A stretch of 64,000 nucleotides of DNA from Rhodobacteraceae bacterium HLUCCO07 (GCA_001314705.1 LJSU01000029.1:36279-100278), one strand, 5' to 3'; shown: positions 1 to 8,960, counted from the first letter of the stretch. The notes: generated by a model from the sequence alone, not told the origin. Numbers and translations are program-made.

Positions 1-635
1 AGGTCGCCCTCACCGCCGCCGAACTCATCCGCGCGGGCGAACGCAGCGCCTTTGCCCTCTGCCGCCCGCCCGGCCATCACGCGGCCGCCGACATGTACGG
101 GGGCTATTGCTTTCTCAACAACGCCGCCATCGCCGCGCAGCGTTTTCTCGACAACGGCGCCGCCCGCGTCGCCATCCTCGATGTCGATTTTCACCATGGC
201 AACGGCACGCAGGACATCTTCTACGACCGTTCCGACGTGCTCTTTCTGTCGCTGCATGGCGAGCCGGAAAACGCCTTTCCGCATTTCCTGGGATATGCCG
301 ATGAAACCGGCAACGGCGCGGGCGAAGGGTTCAACGTCAACTACCCCATGCCCCCGGGCACGCCGTTCTCCGAATGGCGCAAATCGCTCGACGCCGCGCT
401 CGACCGGATCGCGCGATACGCCCCCGATCACCTGATCGTCTCGCTTGGCGTGGACACCTTTCATTCCGACCCGATCAGCTTTTTCAAACTGGAATCCCCC
501 GATTTCACCACCTATGGCGGCGATATCGCCCGCCTCAAGCTGCCCACGCTCTTCGTGATGGAAGGCGGCTACGACATCGACGAGATCGGGATCAACACCG
601 TCAACGTGATCGAGGGCTTCCTCGGCGCCGCATAA
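1..635 (+). CDS. acetylpolyamine amidohydrolase / class II histone deacetylase-like protein, 5' truncated by the window edge
   Basis: The reading frame is open from the first bases of the window, so only the C-terminal part (about 210 residues) is present. Zn-hydrolase motifs of the arginase/deacetylase fold are visible: RPPGHH (catalytic His pair), DVDFHHGNG (metal-binding Asp and His) and the late LGVDTFHSDPISFFKL segment. That last form is typical of acetylpolyamine amidohydrolases rather than acetoin-utilisation AcuC proteins. The enzyme should remove acetyl groups from N-acetylated polyamines in the cytoplasm. The class III aminotransferase starts 13 bases downstream on the same strand, which fits a polyamine-use operon (deacetylate, then transaminate). 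Family is clear; the exact substrate is inferred. Confidence 0.85.
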   Translation, partial: VALTAAELIRAGERSAFALCRPPGHHAAADMYGGYCFLNNAAIAAQRFLDNGAARVAILDVDFHHGNGTQDIFYDRSDVLFLSLHGEPENAFPHFLGYADETGNGAGEGFNVNYPMPPGTPFSEWRKSLDAALDRIARYAPDHLIVSLGVDTFHSDPISFFKLESPDFTTYGGDIARLKLPTLFVMEGGYDIDEIGINTVNVIEGFLGAA

Positions 636-648
636 CTGGGAGAGAGAC

Positions 649-2010
649 ATGAACAAACTCACCACCGACGAGATCCTGACCAAGGACGCCCACCTGATCC
701 AGTCCTTCGCCAACCTGCATGCGCTCAAGCAGGCCGACGCGCGCACCGCCATCGTCGCCGCCGAGGGCGCCCATGTCACCGACAGCGAAGGCAACCGGCT
801 CATCGACGGGATCGGCGGGCTCTGGTGCGTCAATGTCGGCCACGGACGGCGCGAGATCATCGACGCGATCACCGAGCAGCTCACTACGCTCGATTATTAC
901 TCGACCTTCTACAATTTCACCCACCCGGCGGCGGCACAGGTGGCCGAGAAGGTGGCCAGCCTCGCGCCGGAGCCGCTCAACAACGTCTATTTCGCCAATT
1001 CCGGATCGGTCGCCAATGACACGGCGGTGCGGATGCTCCATCACTACAACAACCTGCGCGGCAAGCCCGAAAAGAAACAGATCCTGTCGCGCATGGGCGC
1101 CTATCACGGCTCCACCCACATGGCGATGGCGCTGACCACGCCGGGCTATTCCACCGGCTGGGGCGCGGTCGAGGGGCTGGTGCATCACCTCAAGGCCCCG
1201 CACAAGTATCGCGAGGCCCCCGAGATGAGCGACGCCGAATTCCTCGCCGTGCTGGAACAGGACATGCTCGACGCGATCCACCGCATCGGCGCCGAAAACA
1301 TCTGCGCCTTCTTCGCCGAACCGATCCAGGGCGCGGGCGGGGTGATCACCGCGCCGCCGGGCTATCACGCCGCGATGCGCCGGATCACCCGCGAACACGA
1401 CATCATGTATGTCGCTGACGAGGTGGTGACCGCCTGGGGCCGCCTCGGCCACATGTTCGCCTCCGAGGATGTCTATGACTGCGTGCCCGACATCATCACC
1501 ACCGCCAAGGGGCTGACCTCGGGCTATCAGCCGCTCTCGGCCACGATCATCTCGGACGAGATCTACGACGTGATCTCGGGACCGGACGCGATGTTCCTGC
1601 ACGGGATGACCTATTCGGGCCACCCCGCCGCCGCCGCCGCCGCGCTGGCCAATATCGAGATCCTCGAATCCGAGGCCATCCCGGCGCGCGTGCAGACCAC
1701 CGGCAAGCTCTTCGAAGGGCTTCTGCGCGGGCTCGAAGACATGGACATGGTGGGCGAGGTGCGCGGCTCGCATTTCATGATGGGGATCGAGTTCGTGCGG
1801 AACAAGGCGACGCGCGAGGAATTCCCCGCCGACGCCAATGTCGGCGGCCTTGTCGCCAAGGAAGCGCAAAAGCGTGGCCTCATCGCCCGCGCGCTGGGCA
1901 ATATCATGATCCTCTCGCCCACGCTCATCATGGACGAGCCGCTGATCCGCGAGATCGAAGCCACGCTGCGCGACAGCATCGCCAAGGTCTCGACCGATCT
2001 CGGCATCTGA
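649..2010 (+). CDS. class III PLP-dependent aminotransferase (omega-amino acid/polyamine type)
   Basis: This 453-residue protein has the full fold-type I class III architecture. The PLP-phosphate region NSGSVAND is near residue 120, the ring-binding Asp is in VADEVVTAWG (D257), and the Schiff-base Lys is K287 in TTAKGLTSGYQPL. An AYHGST motif follows the small domain. Members use omega-amino groups such as putrescine, beta-alanine, GABA or taurine with pyruvate or 2-oxoglutarate as acceptor. A Shine-Dalgarno-like GGGAGAGAC lies just before the ATG. It follows the acetylpolyamine amidohydrolase-like gene by 13 bases, so a putrescine/cadaverine-type substrate is the best guess, but sequence alone does not separate the subfamilies. 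It ends at a two-way hairpin facing the AsmA gene. Confidence 0.88.
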   Translation: MNKLTTDEILTKDAHLIQSFANLHALKQADARTAIVAAEGAHVTDSEGNRLIDGIGGLWCVNVGHGRREIIDAITEQLTTLDYYSTFYNFTHPAAAQVAEKVASLAPEPLNNVYFANSGSVANDTAVRMLHHYNNLRGKPEKKQILSRMGAYHGSTHMAMALTTPGYSTGWGAVEGLVHHLKAPHKYREAPEMSDAEFLAVLEQDMLDAIHRIGAENICAFFAEPIQGAGGVITAPPGYHAAMRRITREHDIMYVADEVVTAWGRLGHMFASEDVYDCVPDIITTAKGLTSGYQPLSATIISDEIYDVISGPDAMFLHGMTYSGHPAAAAAALANIEILESEAIPARVQTTGKLFEGLLRGLEDMDMVGEVRGSHFMMGIEFVRNKATREEFPADANVGGLVAKEAQKRGLIARALGNIMILSPTLIMDEPLIREIEATLRDSIAKVSTDLGI

Positions 2011-2057
2011 GCGCAGGCCGCTCTTGCGATCATTGCGCCTGCCCGCGCCGGCGCAAT

Positions 2058-2132
2058 GAGTATTTTTTCCAAGAAAGAACAGGAGCGGGACTCCCGTATC
2101 TCACCCCGGTCTCTTTCTTGGTCCAAATACTC
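2058..2132. terminator. bidirectional terminator-like inverted repeat between convergent genes
   Basis: The arms GAGTATTTTTTCCAAGAAAGA (2058-2078, split here as GAGTATTTTTT then CCAAGAAAGA) and its near-complement at 2112-2132 pair at 18 of 21 positions. A GC-rich loop holding CGGGACTCCCG separates them. The left arm gives a T-run on the plus strand. The element lies between the stop of the aminotransferase and the stop of the AsmA gene, so it can end transcription from both sides. The GAGTATTT plus CCAAGAAAGA wording is one I recall as frequent in roseobacter intergenic regions; that is memory, not a search. Confidence 0.6.
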
Positions 2133-2179
2133 GAATCCACCCTGTCCAATGGCAAACGGCCGGTCGGGCGCGGTTCCGA

Positions 2180-4087
2180 TCATTCAAGCAGCCGCATCAG
2201 CCCCCGCCTGATCTCGTCCTCGGCCTTGCGCTTGAGCGCGTCCTCGACCTTCTCGCCGTCCTGCGTCTCGACGTCGAGCCGGTTGCGAAGCTCCTCTTGC
2301 ACCCGCTCCTCGGCCTTGCGTTCAAGCTCCTTTTTCTCCTCGTCCAGGTTGAAATCGATCGCCGCGGCCAGGTCGGGGGTGATCCTCGGATCGCTCCACG
2401 GCCCCCGGATGCGCACCGGAATGGCGAGGCCCCGCCCGCCCCGCGCGTTCAGTGCGACCGGCGTGAAGAGATAGTCGATATCGCGCGCACCCAGCCCGAT
2501 ACGCCCCTTGCCCGTGGCCTCGACCCCCGGCAACATCAGCCCCAGGTCGTCGTTGCGCATGTCGCCCTCGGCCATGGTGAAGGTTGCGGCCAGCTCGTCG
2601 AAGATCGTCGTCCCGCCCGAGCCATCGCCCGAGCGCATCAGCCGGTCGAGATCGACCCCCTCGATCACGCCGCGGCCCATGGCCACCCGGCCCTCGCCGC
2701 TCAGGCTCTTCATGATCGCATCGGTCGACTGGCCCACGCCGAGGAAACGCAGCTGTCCGTCGGCCTCGCCCGAAAGCCGCGTGACCCCGGCCAGGTCGTT
2801 CAGCAACTCGCGCATCTCGACCCCGTCCATCGACAGATCGCCCCCCACTGACAGGCCCGAACGGTTGTTCATCACGAACTCCCCGCCGAAATCGCCGCCA
2901 TAGCCCTTGAGCGCGTTGAGCGAGAAAACCGCGCGCGACCGGTCGACGGTCAGCGTCACGTCGCTTTGCCCGAAGGCCACCGTGCCCAGGTCCACGCTGT
3001 CCGCGGTCAGCCGGAGCTGCCCATCGAACGCGCCCAGTCCGCTCGCGTCAAGAGGGTCGCGCGACCAGCCATCGTCAGGGCCACCGCCGCCATCGCCACC
3101 CGTCAGCGCCGCCAGATCGAGCGCGCCGGCATAAAGCCGGGCCATGACCTGCGGCTTGCCGTCAAGCGTCATGTCCAGATCGCCGTTGATCGCGTTGTCG
3201 TCGAGCCGCAGCGCCATCTCGCGCAACGACAATGTTCGCCCGTTCTTGAGCACCATGAGCGTCTCGCCCCGGATCGCCCGGCCCAACCCATCGGGCGGAT
3301 CGCCTGCCCCCTCACCCAGTGCCGCCAGCATCGCGCCCGTGCGCGGCAGGTCGAGCTTGACCCGCCCCTCGGCATCGCCGCTCGCATTGGCGCGCCCCTC
3401 GAAGTCGATCATGCCATCGCCCGCGCGCAGCTCGGCCTCGACCGGCACCACCTCGCCTTGCAGGAAGGGCATGAATTGCTCTACCCACCCGGCAAGGTAG
3501 AGCCGTTCCCCGCCGCCTTCCATCCGCAGCCCGAGGTCGATATCGGCCCGCCCGTCCAGATCGGGCGCCAGCAGGGTCGCATCGACGCTCTCGAACCCGT
3601 GACGCGACCCGTCGGAGTGATCGACATAGCGCAACCGCCCGTCCGTTACCTCGACCCGGTCGAGCGAGACCGCCAGTTGCCGCCCGCCCGATCCCGCGCT
3701 TTCGCCGTCGATCTCCCAGTTGCCGGTGCCGTCGCGGCTGCGCTCCAGAAGGATGTCCGGCGACAACAGCTCGATCGCCCGGATCTTCACCTGCCCGCGC
3801 CAGAGCGCCGTGGTCCCGACCCCCACGCTCAAGCCTTCGGCCCGCAGCATCGCCGGCTCCTCCGACCAGTCGGCATTGGCGATGGTCACCGGTCCGGTGC
3901 GCACGCCCAGCACCGGGTAGAACGACAGCTCGACACCACCCTCGACGGTCACATCCCGCCCGGTCGCCGCCTCGATCTGTCCCACGGCCACCTGCGCGAT
4001 CTTCTCGCCCGGCAACAGGAGCAGCCCGCCCACGAGCAAGACCACCGCCACCAGAAGCGCCCCGACAATCCTGACAATCCAGCGCAT
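2180..4087 (-). CDS. AsmA family protein
   Basis: The chosen start (cat at 4085-4087) gives 635 residues beginning [20 protein letters not shown]. That is a short basic segment followed by one N-terminal membrane span, as expected for AsmA-type inner-membrane proteins whose large C-terminal part sits in the periplasm. The next segment ([20 protein letters not shown]) and the repeated beta-strand pattern match the AsmA N-terminal domain. A conserved AsmA-2-like region with [17 protein letters not shown] follows near residue 490, and the C-terminus is a charged [14 protein letters not shown] helix. A GGAG-type ribosome site precedes this start; a longer in-frame start at 4138 is less likely. 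The family is tied to outer-membrane assembly and lipid transport. It is divergent from rimO. Confidence 0.85.
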   Translation of the reverse strand: MRWIVRIVGALLVAVVLLVGGLLLLPGEKIAQVAVGQIEAATGRDVTVEGGVELSFYPVLGVRTGPVTIANADWSEEPAMLRAEGLSVGVGTTALWRGQVKIRAIELLSPDILLERSRDGTGNWEIDGESAGSGGRQLAVSLDRVEVTDGRLRYVDHSDGSRHGFESVDATLLAPDLDGRADIDLGLRMEGGGERLYLAGWVEQFMPFLQGEVVPVEAELRAGDGMIDFEGRANASGDAEGRVKLDLPRTGAMLAALGEGAGDPPDGLGRAIRGETLMVLKNGRTLSLREMALRLDDNAINGDLDMTLDGKPQVMARLYAGALDLAALTGGDGGGGPDDGWSRDPLDASGLGAFDGQLRLTADSVDLGTVAFGQSDVTLTVDRSRAVFSLNALKGYGGDFGGEFVMNNRSGLSVGGDLSMDGVEMRELLNDLAGVTRLSGEADGQLRFLGVGQSTDAIMKSLSGEGRVAMGRGVIEGVDLDRLMRSGDGSGGTTIFDELAATFTMAEGDMRNDDLGLMLPGVEATGKGRIGLGARDIDYLFTPVALNARGGRGLAIPVRIRGPWSDPRITPDLAAAIDFNLDEEKKELERKAEERVQEELRNRLDVETQDGEKVEDALKRKAEDEIRRGLMRLLE

Positions 4088-4234
4088 CGCACGACCCTCA
4101 CACTCCTGCGCCGCAAGTCGCGCGGCGCTGATACCCAAGGATTATCCCGCAACATGCATACGGCAACAAGCCGCCAATTCGTCGGCCACGATCCGCCGAT
4201 GGACGCGGGCCTCAGGGCGCGCTATATGCCGCGC

Positions 4235-5617
4235 ATGACAAACCCGCCCGACCTGCGCCCCGACCTCTCGCGCGCCCATCTCGCCGAAGCCCGCCGCCCC
4301 GGCCAGCCGACCATCGGCATGGTCTCGCTGGGCTGTCCCAAGGCGTTGGTCGATTCCGAGCGAATCCTGACAAGACTGCGCGCCGAGGGTTATGGCATCT
4401 CGCCCGACTACACCGGCGCCGACGCGGTGATCGTCAACACCTGCGGCTTTCTCGATTCAGCCAAGGCCGAGAGCCTCGACGCCATAGGCGAGGCGCTGCG
4501 CGAAAACGGCCGCGTCATCGTCACCGGCTGCATGGGCGCCGACCCGGATCATATCCGCGACCATCACCCCCGCATCCTCGCCGTGACCGGCCCGCACCAA
4601 TATGAACAGGTGCTCGACGCGGTGCATCAGGCCGTGCCGCCCGCGCCCGACCCGTTCATCGACCTCATGCCGGCGGCGGGTGTGAAACTCACGCCCCGCC
4701 ATTACAGCTATCTCAAGATTTCCGAGGGCTGCAATCACCATTGCAAGTTCTGCATCATCCCCGCGATGCGCGGCCGCCTCGCCTCGCGCCCGCACCGCGC
4801 CGTGCTGCGCGAAGCCGAGAAGCTGGTGGAAAGCGGCGTCAAGGAACTCCTCGTCATCTCACAGGACACCTCCGCCTATGGCGTCGACTGGCCGCGCGCG
4901 GATCGCCCCGCGGGCGAACAGCCGATCACCGCGCTGGCCCGCGATCTGGGCGCTCTCGGCGCCGGGCAAGACCTCTGGGTGCGGCTGCATTATGTCTATC
5001 CCTATCCGCATGTGCGCGAATTGATCCCGCTCATGGCCGACGGCCTTGTCCTGCCCTATCTCGACATCCCGTTCCAGCACGCGCACCCCGACACCCTCAA
5101 GCGCATGGCGCGGCCCGCGCATGCCGAACGTACCCTCGACCGGATCGCGGAATGGCGCGGCATCTGCCCGGACATCACCCTGCGCTCGACCTTCATCGTC
5201 GGCTATCCGGGCGAGACCGAGGAAGAGTTCCAGACCCTCCTGGACTGGATGGACGAAGCCCAGCTCGACCGCGTCGGCTGCTTCCAGTACGAGAATGTCG
5301 CGGGCGCCGCCTCGAACGCGCTGCCCGGCCACGTGGCGCCGGAGGTGAAACAGGACCGCTGGGATCGCTTCATGGAAAAGGCCCAGGCGATTTCCGAGGC
5401 AAAGCTCGCGGCCAAGGTTGGCCAGCGCATGGATGTGATCGTCGACGACATCGACGAGGACGGCATCGCCACCGCCCGCACCAAGGCCGACGCCCCCGAG
5501 ATCGACGGCAATCTCTTCATCGACGAAGGTACCGATGGGCTTGAGGTCGGCCAGATCGTCACCGTCGAGGTGGACGAGGCCGGGGAATATGACTTGTGGG
5601 GGCGGCTCATCGCCTGA
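4235..5617 (+). CDS. rimO: ribosomal protein S12 methylthiotransferase RimO
   Basis: RimO adds a methylthio group to an aspartate of ribosomal protein uS12, using two [4Fe-4S] clusters and S-adenosylmethionine. The 460-residue protein shows the UPF0004 N-domain with cluster cysteines C34 (SLGCPKA), C70 (NTCGFLD) and C99 (VTGCMG). The radical-SAM motif CNHHCKFC follows (C166, C170, C173), and a C-terminal TRAM domain lies at about residues 390-455. The start is set at 4235 because the family begins shortly before the [10 protein letters not shown] motif; an alternative ATG lies at 4226. A TATATG box ends six bases before 4235, so the message may be leaderless. The frame stays open far upstream only as a shadow of the opposite AsmA gene. 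Confidence 0.95.
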   Translation: MTNPPDLRPDLSRAHLAEARRPGQPTIGMVSLGCPKALVDSERILTRLRAEGYGISPDYTGADAVIVNTCGFLDSAKAESLDAIGEALRENGRVIVTGCMGADPDHIRDHHPRILAVTGPHQYEQVLDAVHQAVPPAPDPFIDLMPAAGVKLTPRHYSYLKISEGCNHHCKFCIIPAMRGRLASRPHRAVLREAEKLVESGVKELLVISQDTSAYGVDWPRADRPAGEQPITALARDLGALGAGQDLWVRLHYVYPYPHVRELIPLMADGLVLPYLDIPFQHAHPDTLKRMARPAHAERTLDRIAEWRGICPDITLRSTFIVGYPGETEEEFQTLLDWMDEAQLDRVGCFQYENVAGAASNALPGHVAPEVKQDRWDRFMEKAQAISEAKLAAKVGQRMDVIVDDIDEDGIATARTKADAPEIDGNLFIDEGTDGLEVGQIVTVEVDEAGEYDLWGRLIA

Positions 5618-5710
5618 TTACCGGCGCGTGCGCGGAGAGCCTCGACGCGATGGTGGCACATGGCCGCGGTCGGGTGCTCTACTAACAGCCCCGACACCAG
5701 CCAATCAGAG

Positions 5711-5810
5711 GGCAGCGCCCGACCCGGGGTGGACGCCCGACTCCAACACAAGGGCATGCGCCCGCACGGGTGGGCGCAGAATGCGCCCGCCATGGGGCGG
5801 GCGCATGCCC
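5711..5810. repeat. REP-like GCAGCGCCCGACC unit followed by a nested hairpin
   Basis: The unit GCAGCGCCCGACCC (5712-5725) with a trailing GGGGTGGACGCCC is near-identical to the repeat at 42673-42697. It is followed by a perfect 14-base inverted repeat, GGGCATGCGCCCGC (5752-5765) against 5797-5810. Nested inside that is a second hairpin, GGGCGCA-GAA-TGCGCCC (5772-5788). The 267-base stretch 5618-5884 between rimO and the orphan gene holds nothing else I recognise. Confidence 0.6.
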
Positions 5811-5884
5811 GGGCGGCTTCGCTGCTGTTCCGGGCGGGTCTCCAGTCACTTGGCTTTCGCGTTTGGTCAGGCTTTGATACCCTG

Positions 5885-6667
5885 ATGCCACACAACAAAA
5901 GAAACATCACAATGACATGGTTTCATTTCATTCGTAACTTCCCGATGGGCGCCTCTTTTGGCGTATTCATGGGCGCAATATTCATTATCGTGATCCAAGG
6001 CGAATGGCCCGATGACCTGCAGCGATATGGCACTTATGGAATTACAGCCATCGTAACGCTGCTCGCCTCTGCTATCGCGCTGACCACCGCAATATGGAAC
6101 ACGGAAACCGCTCGTCACCGAAAACTCAAAGCCGCCAAGGCGAGTTTACCGCTAGCTTTGTCTCGCCTCATCGAAACCGCAAGAAATGGGGTTCAGATTT
6201 CAATGGAAGATGACGCATTCTTCAATGATCCAGAAAATGCATACTTCATCGAAAAGCGCCTCGCCATACCCAATGAAGTCTTCAACACCCTTAAAGAATG
6301 CATCGAATTCGGCGACGAAACCAGTGCGCAATGGCTGACAAATATCATTGCGCATTATCAGGTATATAAAGCCAGATTGGTAAACCTGACCGCAGACCGA
6401 AACATGCCTCCACACGATGTCTATCGCGCTGAGCACGCGGCGGAGTGGATCTTCTGGCATGCAATGGTTTCCCACCTTTTCGATTTCGCTCGTGGAGAAG
6501 ACACAGTGGAAAATGCGATGCAGCAAGAGCGATTACTCGAAGGTTTCTATGCTGAAATCTGGGGCAATAGGCTTCAGCAGGAAATTACTGGTCAAATCAA
6601 TGGCCTTGCGGAATATCACGCACCATTGAACGCAAAGTCCCTCGCATTCCGCCCATCCCCCCATTGA
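5885..6667 (+). CDS. hypothetical membrane protein, AT-rich orphan
   Basis: I do not recognise this family. From the ATG at 5885 the product is 260 residues (251 from a second ATG at 5912). There are two predicted membrane spans near the N-terminus (FPMGASFGVFMGAIFIIVI and YGITAIVTLLASAIALTTAIW), then a soluble, mostly helical C-terminal domain of about 190 residues with no cysteine-rich or nucleotide-binding motif. Codon use is clearly unlike the neighbours: A/T-ending codons such as AAT, AAA and ATT are common. That suggests horizontal acquisition. It is bracketed by a REP-like element upstream and repeat copy A downstream of the next gene. No strong ribosome site is visible at either start. 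Confidence 0.65.
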   Translation: MPHNKRNITMTWFHFIRNFPMGASFGVFMGAIFIIVIQGEWPDDLQRYGTYGITAIVTLLASAIALTTAIWNTETARHRKLKAAKASLPLALSRLIETARNGVQISMEDDAFFNDPENAYFIEKRLAIPNEVFNTLKECIEFGDETSAQWLTNIIAHYQVYKARLVNLTADRNMPPHDVYRAEHAAEWIFWHAMVSHLFDFARGEDTVENAMQQERLLEGFYAEIWGNRLQQEITGQINGLAEYHAPLNAKSLAFRPSPH

Positions 6668-6726
6668 CCTTCCCCCCAACCATTGCGACCCTCGCGCCAG
6701 CCACGCAGCCACGGAGATCCAAGCCA

Positions 6727-6969
6727 ATGACCGACACCCCCGAGATCGCACAGAAGGCCCCCTTCCCCGTCGAGGTCGAAGAGGGCAAGACCTATTTCTG
6801 GTGCGCCTGCGGCAAGTCCGCGAAACAGCCCTTCTGCGACGGCTCGCACAAGGGCAGCGATTTCGCCCCGGTCAAGTATACCGCCGAGGTGTCGAAGAAG
6901 ATGTTCTTCTGCGGCTGCAAGCACTCTGCCAAGCAACCGCTCTGCGACGGGTCGCATTCGAAACTGTGA
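6727..6969 (+). CDS. tandem CDGSH iron-sulfur domain protein
   Basis: This 80-residue protein contains two CDGSH motifs: CACGKSAKQPFCDGSH (C26, C28, C37, H41) and CGCKHSAKQPLCDGSH (C62, C64, C73, H77). Each should bind a redox-active [2Fe-2S] cluster through three cysteines and one histidine, as in bacterial and mitoNEET-type proteins. The start at 6727 is preceded by GGAG (ACGGAGATCCAAGCC), while an in-frame start at 6664 would add a low-complexity, non-conserved leader. The function of bacterial tandem CDGSH proteins is poorly defined; electron or cluster transfer is the usual proposal. It lies directly upstream of repeat copy A and faces the two DUF6455 genes. Confidence 0.9.
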   Translation: MTDTPEIAQKAPFPVEVEEGKTYFWCACGKSAKQPFCDGSHKGSDFAPVKYTAEVSKKMFFCGCKHSAKQPLCDGSHSKL

Positions 6970-6976
6970 CCCGGCA

Positions 6977-7093
6977 CACGCCACGTTAACTTCGAATGGT
7001 TGCCCTCGCAACGACATTTCCCGGCAGCCGGAGAGCAGCCGGGCGGTGCACGTATGTCACCCCCTGGAAATCGCACAGTTCGCCGCCGTTAAC
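6977..7093 (+). repeat. GTTAAC-bounded intergenic repeat, copy A
   Basis: Conserved islands are CACGCCACGTTAAC (6977-6990), CCGGCAGCCGG followed by GCAGCCGG (7021-7042), ATGTCACCCCC (7054-7064) and GCCGTTAACC (about 7085-7094). Copy B at 43697-43812 has the same islands at the same spacing (40, 33 and 66/67 bases). Copy C at 60511-60567 is shorter. Between the islands the sequence differs, so this is an old or structurally constrained element. Confidence 0.6.
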
Positions 7094-7128
7094 CCCGGTG
7101 AAGAAACCGTTGATATCCGCAAGCCGGG

Positions 7129-7392
7129 CTACTGCAATCTCTCCAGGATTTCGCGGTTGGCGCAGGCATCGAGCGGCTTGCCCTGCTGCATCGCCCCGGT
7201 GCCCAGCCAGGCCGTGCAATGCGCCACATGCGGGCACGTCCGGCAGCGCGTAACCATGCCCGCGTAGTCCTCCGCACTCAGCAAACCCCGCGCCATCGCC
7301 GCGCTCAGATCGACCGCCATGGCGCGGGCGACCGACCGGGTGAGCCAGAAGTGAAGTTCGGGGTTTCCAAGAGGTAAGACATTGTCTTTCAT
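7129..7392 (-). CDS. DUF6455 family small protein (downstream copy)
   Basis: The start at 7392 gives 87 residues beginning MKDNVLPLG. A helical N-terminal half (WLTRSVARAMAVDLSAAMARGLL) is followed by a cysteine cluster CRTCPHVAHC near residues 50-59 and a late Cys (DACANREIL). This is the DUF6455 pattern, a small family common in Rhodobacterales with no known function. The Cys/His spacing could hold a metal, but that is inference. Its ATG overlaps the stop of the upstream paralogue as ATGA, so the two are likely co-translated. A longer in-frame start at 7548 would only add sequence antisense-like to the paralogue and is rejected. Confidence 0.75.
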   Translation of the reverse strand: MKDNVLPLGNPELHFWLTRSVARAMAVDLSAAMARGLLSAEDYAGMVTRCRTCPHVAHCTAWLGTGAMQQGKPLDACANREILERLQ

Positions 7393-7661
7393 GCGCTTTC
7401 TCCCATGACCTGGTCGGCGAGGAGGATCCGGAACGGCTCCCGGTTGCAGCAATATCCGGGCAGTTCGCCCGGCCCGTCGCCTGCCAGCAACCGCGCGCAA
7501 TGCGCTGCCCCGTCGCAGCTCTGGCAGCGCTTCACGATGCCGGCCCACTCCGCCTGGTCCAGATCGCCACGCGCCATCGCCCCCGCAAGGTCAAGGCCCT
7601 GCGCCCGTGCCATTTTCTGAACCATCCAGAAATGGCGCCGCATGTCGCCAAGAGGTTTCAT
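7389..7661 (-). CDS. DUF6455 family small protein (upstream copy)
   Basis: Ninety residues from the ATG at 7661, which has a good AGGAG eight bases upstream; an in-frame TTG at 7667 is the alternative. The layout matches its downstream neighbour: a helical N-terminus (WMVQKMARAQGLDLAGAMARGDL), CQSCDGAAHC near residues 48-57, and CCNREPF. The two proteins are clear paralogues from a tandem duplication. Function is unknown. The pair faces the CDGSH gene across repeat copy A, so three small Cys-rich proteins lie within 900 bases; whether they work together is not shown. Confidence 0.78.
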   Translation of the reverse strand: MKPLGDMRRHFWMVQKMARAQGLDLAGAMARGDLDQAEWAGIVKRCQSCDGAAHCARLLAGDGPGELPGYCCNREPFRILLADQVMGESA

Positions 7662-7734
7662 CGTCAAGGCTCCTTTCGGACCGTTGCGTCACCTTCTTCT
7701 AACGCCCCGCCGCAACCCTCGTCCTTGACACGGA

Positions 7735-8130
7735 TCAACCCGCCCCGCCGGCCCGCGCATCGAGATAGGCCCGCACGCAATCCTGCACTCGGCGAAACCT
7801 GTCTCCGCCCAGTTTTGTGCCGCCATACCAGCGCGTTACGACGATCACATGATCGCGCAGACCTTCGCGTTCCAGCATCCGCAGGATCACCATTCCCGCC
7901 CCGCTCTCGCCGTCATCGCCCTTGATCGGGGTGCCGTCCGAGAGCATCACGGCCCAGCTGTTATGGGTCGCTTTGGCGTATTTTCTCACCCGTTTGAGCG
8001 CTTTCAGGAACCCGTCGACCTCCGCGCGCGAGCGCACCACCCCGCCCGAGACCGCGTATTTCGAGCCCCGGTCGGAAACGACATTTTCAAGCTGAAGCAT
8101 GTTCCCTGTCACCGCATCACGCACGGTCAC
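7735..8130 (-). CDS. IMPACT/YigZ family protein (UPF0029 N-terminal domain only)
   Basis: The 131-residue product carries the YigZ/IMPACT N-terminal signature: SKYAVSGGVVRSRAEVDGFL, ATHNSWAVML, DDGESGAGMVIL and VVTRWYGGTKLGG. It lacks the C-terminal DUF1949 domain usual in E. coli YigZ, so it is a single-domain form. The initiation codon appears to be GTG at 8128-8130, overlapping the stop of the upstream peptidase gene as GTGA, which argues for translational coupling; an ATG at 8100 is the alternative. The role of YigZ proteins is uncertain (translation control or proline-peptide handling have been proposed). Confidence 0.85.
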   Translation of the reverse strand: MTVRDAVTGNMLQLENVVSDRGSKYAVSGGVVRSRAEVDGFLKALKRVRKYAKATHNSWAVMLSDGTPIKGDDGESGAGMVILRMLEREGLRDHVIVVTRWYGGTKLGGDRFRRVQDCVRAYLDARAGGAG

Positions 8131-8831
8131 AGGCGCGAATCGACCCGCCGCACCGTTTCCATCCGCGCGGCATTGGGCGGGTGCGTGCCCAGAAAGCGAT
8201 TTCCCGGATCCGGAATCCGGGCAAAGAATTCGGCCCCGCGCACCGGATCATACCCCGCCTTTCGCGCGATCAACGTGCCCAGCGCGTCGGCCTCGAGTTC
8301 GAATTCCTTGGAATAGCTGCGCGCGCCCACCGCCGCGCCCAGGTCCTGCGCGGTTCGCACCCCGCTGGCATCCGCCCCGGTCAGTGCCGCAAGCCCCGCA
8401 AAGATCATCGCCCCTGCCGCCGCGTTCTGCTGCTGGCGCGGCAGGTGCCCCGCGATGTGATGCGCCGCCTCGTGGCTCATGACAAAGGCCATTTCGTCGA
8501 TATTCCGCACATCCGCAATCAACGCGAGCGTAAAGGCCAGAACCGGTCGGCCGTTCCTGTCAAGCGTCTGGAAGGCATTGGGCGGCTGGCCCGGGCGGTC
8601 ATCCACCACAATCAGGAAATCGCAATTGGCCCGCGGCAGCCGCGCCCGGCATTCGCGCTCGGCCACCGGTTCGACCGTCTCCACCACATCGACGAACTGC
8701 TTTGCAGCCCTCTGCGCCGAAGGCCGCGCATCGGGATCTGCGGCGGCGTTCGACACCGGCGATTGCGGCGGCGCCGGGGCCATGCAGCCCGCAAGCCCGA
8801 CAATCAGAATGAAACCGGCCAGAATACGCAT
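8127..8831 (-). CDS. M48 family metallopeptidase, lipoprotein
   Basis: From the ATG at 8831 the protein has 234 residues with a lipoprotein signal peptide (MRILAGFILIVGLAGC, lipid-modified Cys16). The zinc motif is HEAAH at about residues 120-124 (FVMSHEAAHHIAGH), with a third-ligand Glu in KEFELEADALG. This is a compact M48 peptidase that should sit in the periplasm anchored to the outer or inner membrane, similar in role to BepA/LoiP-type quality-control proteases. A longer in-frame start at 9035 is rejected because the signal peptide fixes the N-terminus. It is divergent from the 78-residue gene at 8995 and overlaps the IMPACT gene by four bases. Confidence 0.88.
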   Translation of the reverse strand: MRILAGFILIVGLAGCMAPAPPQSPVSNAAADPDARPSAQRAAKQFVDVVETVEPVAERECRARLPRANCDFLIVVDDRPGQPPNAFQTLDRNGRPVLAFTLALIADVRNIDEMAFVMSHEAAHHIAGHLPRQQQNAAAGAMIFAGLAALTGADASGVRTAQDLGAAVGARSYSKEFELEADALGTLIARKAGYDPVRGAEFFARIPDPGNRFLGTHPPNAARMETVRRVDSRL

Positions 8832-8960
8832 CGCTCGATCCTTGTTGGTTTCTGTGGAACGTGGCGCGCTCCGGCCCTGATCCACTCTCAGCATGCGAAG
8901 GTGATCCCGAATGTGCAACCCGAGCGGCCATTCTCCTCGATTATCCTGGAAACTCAAGGC

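Noticed and set aside
601..1869. 422-codon minus-strand frame opposite the aminotransferase
   Set aside because: Composition (HDVVDLV, GGGGGGVAR, many His/Asp/Gly) is that of an antisense shadow of a GC-rich gene; no family motif.
2966..4234. Long plus-strand open frame running into rimO (883 codons in total)
   Set aside because: The part before 4235 is antisense to the AsmA gene and has His/Arg/Pro-rich shadow composition; RimO homology begins only after 4235.
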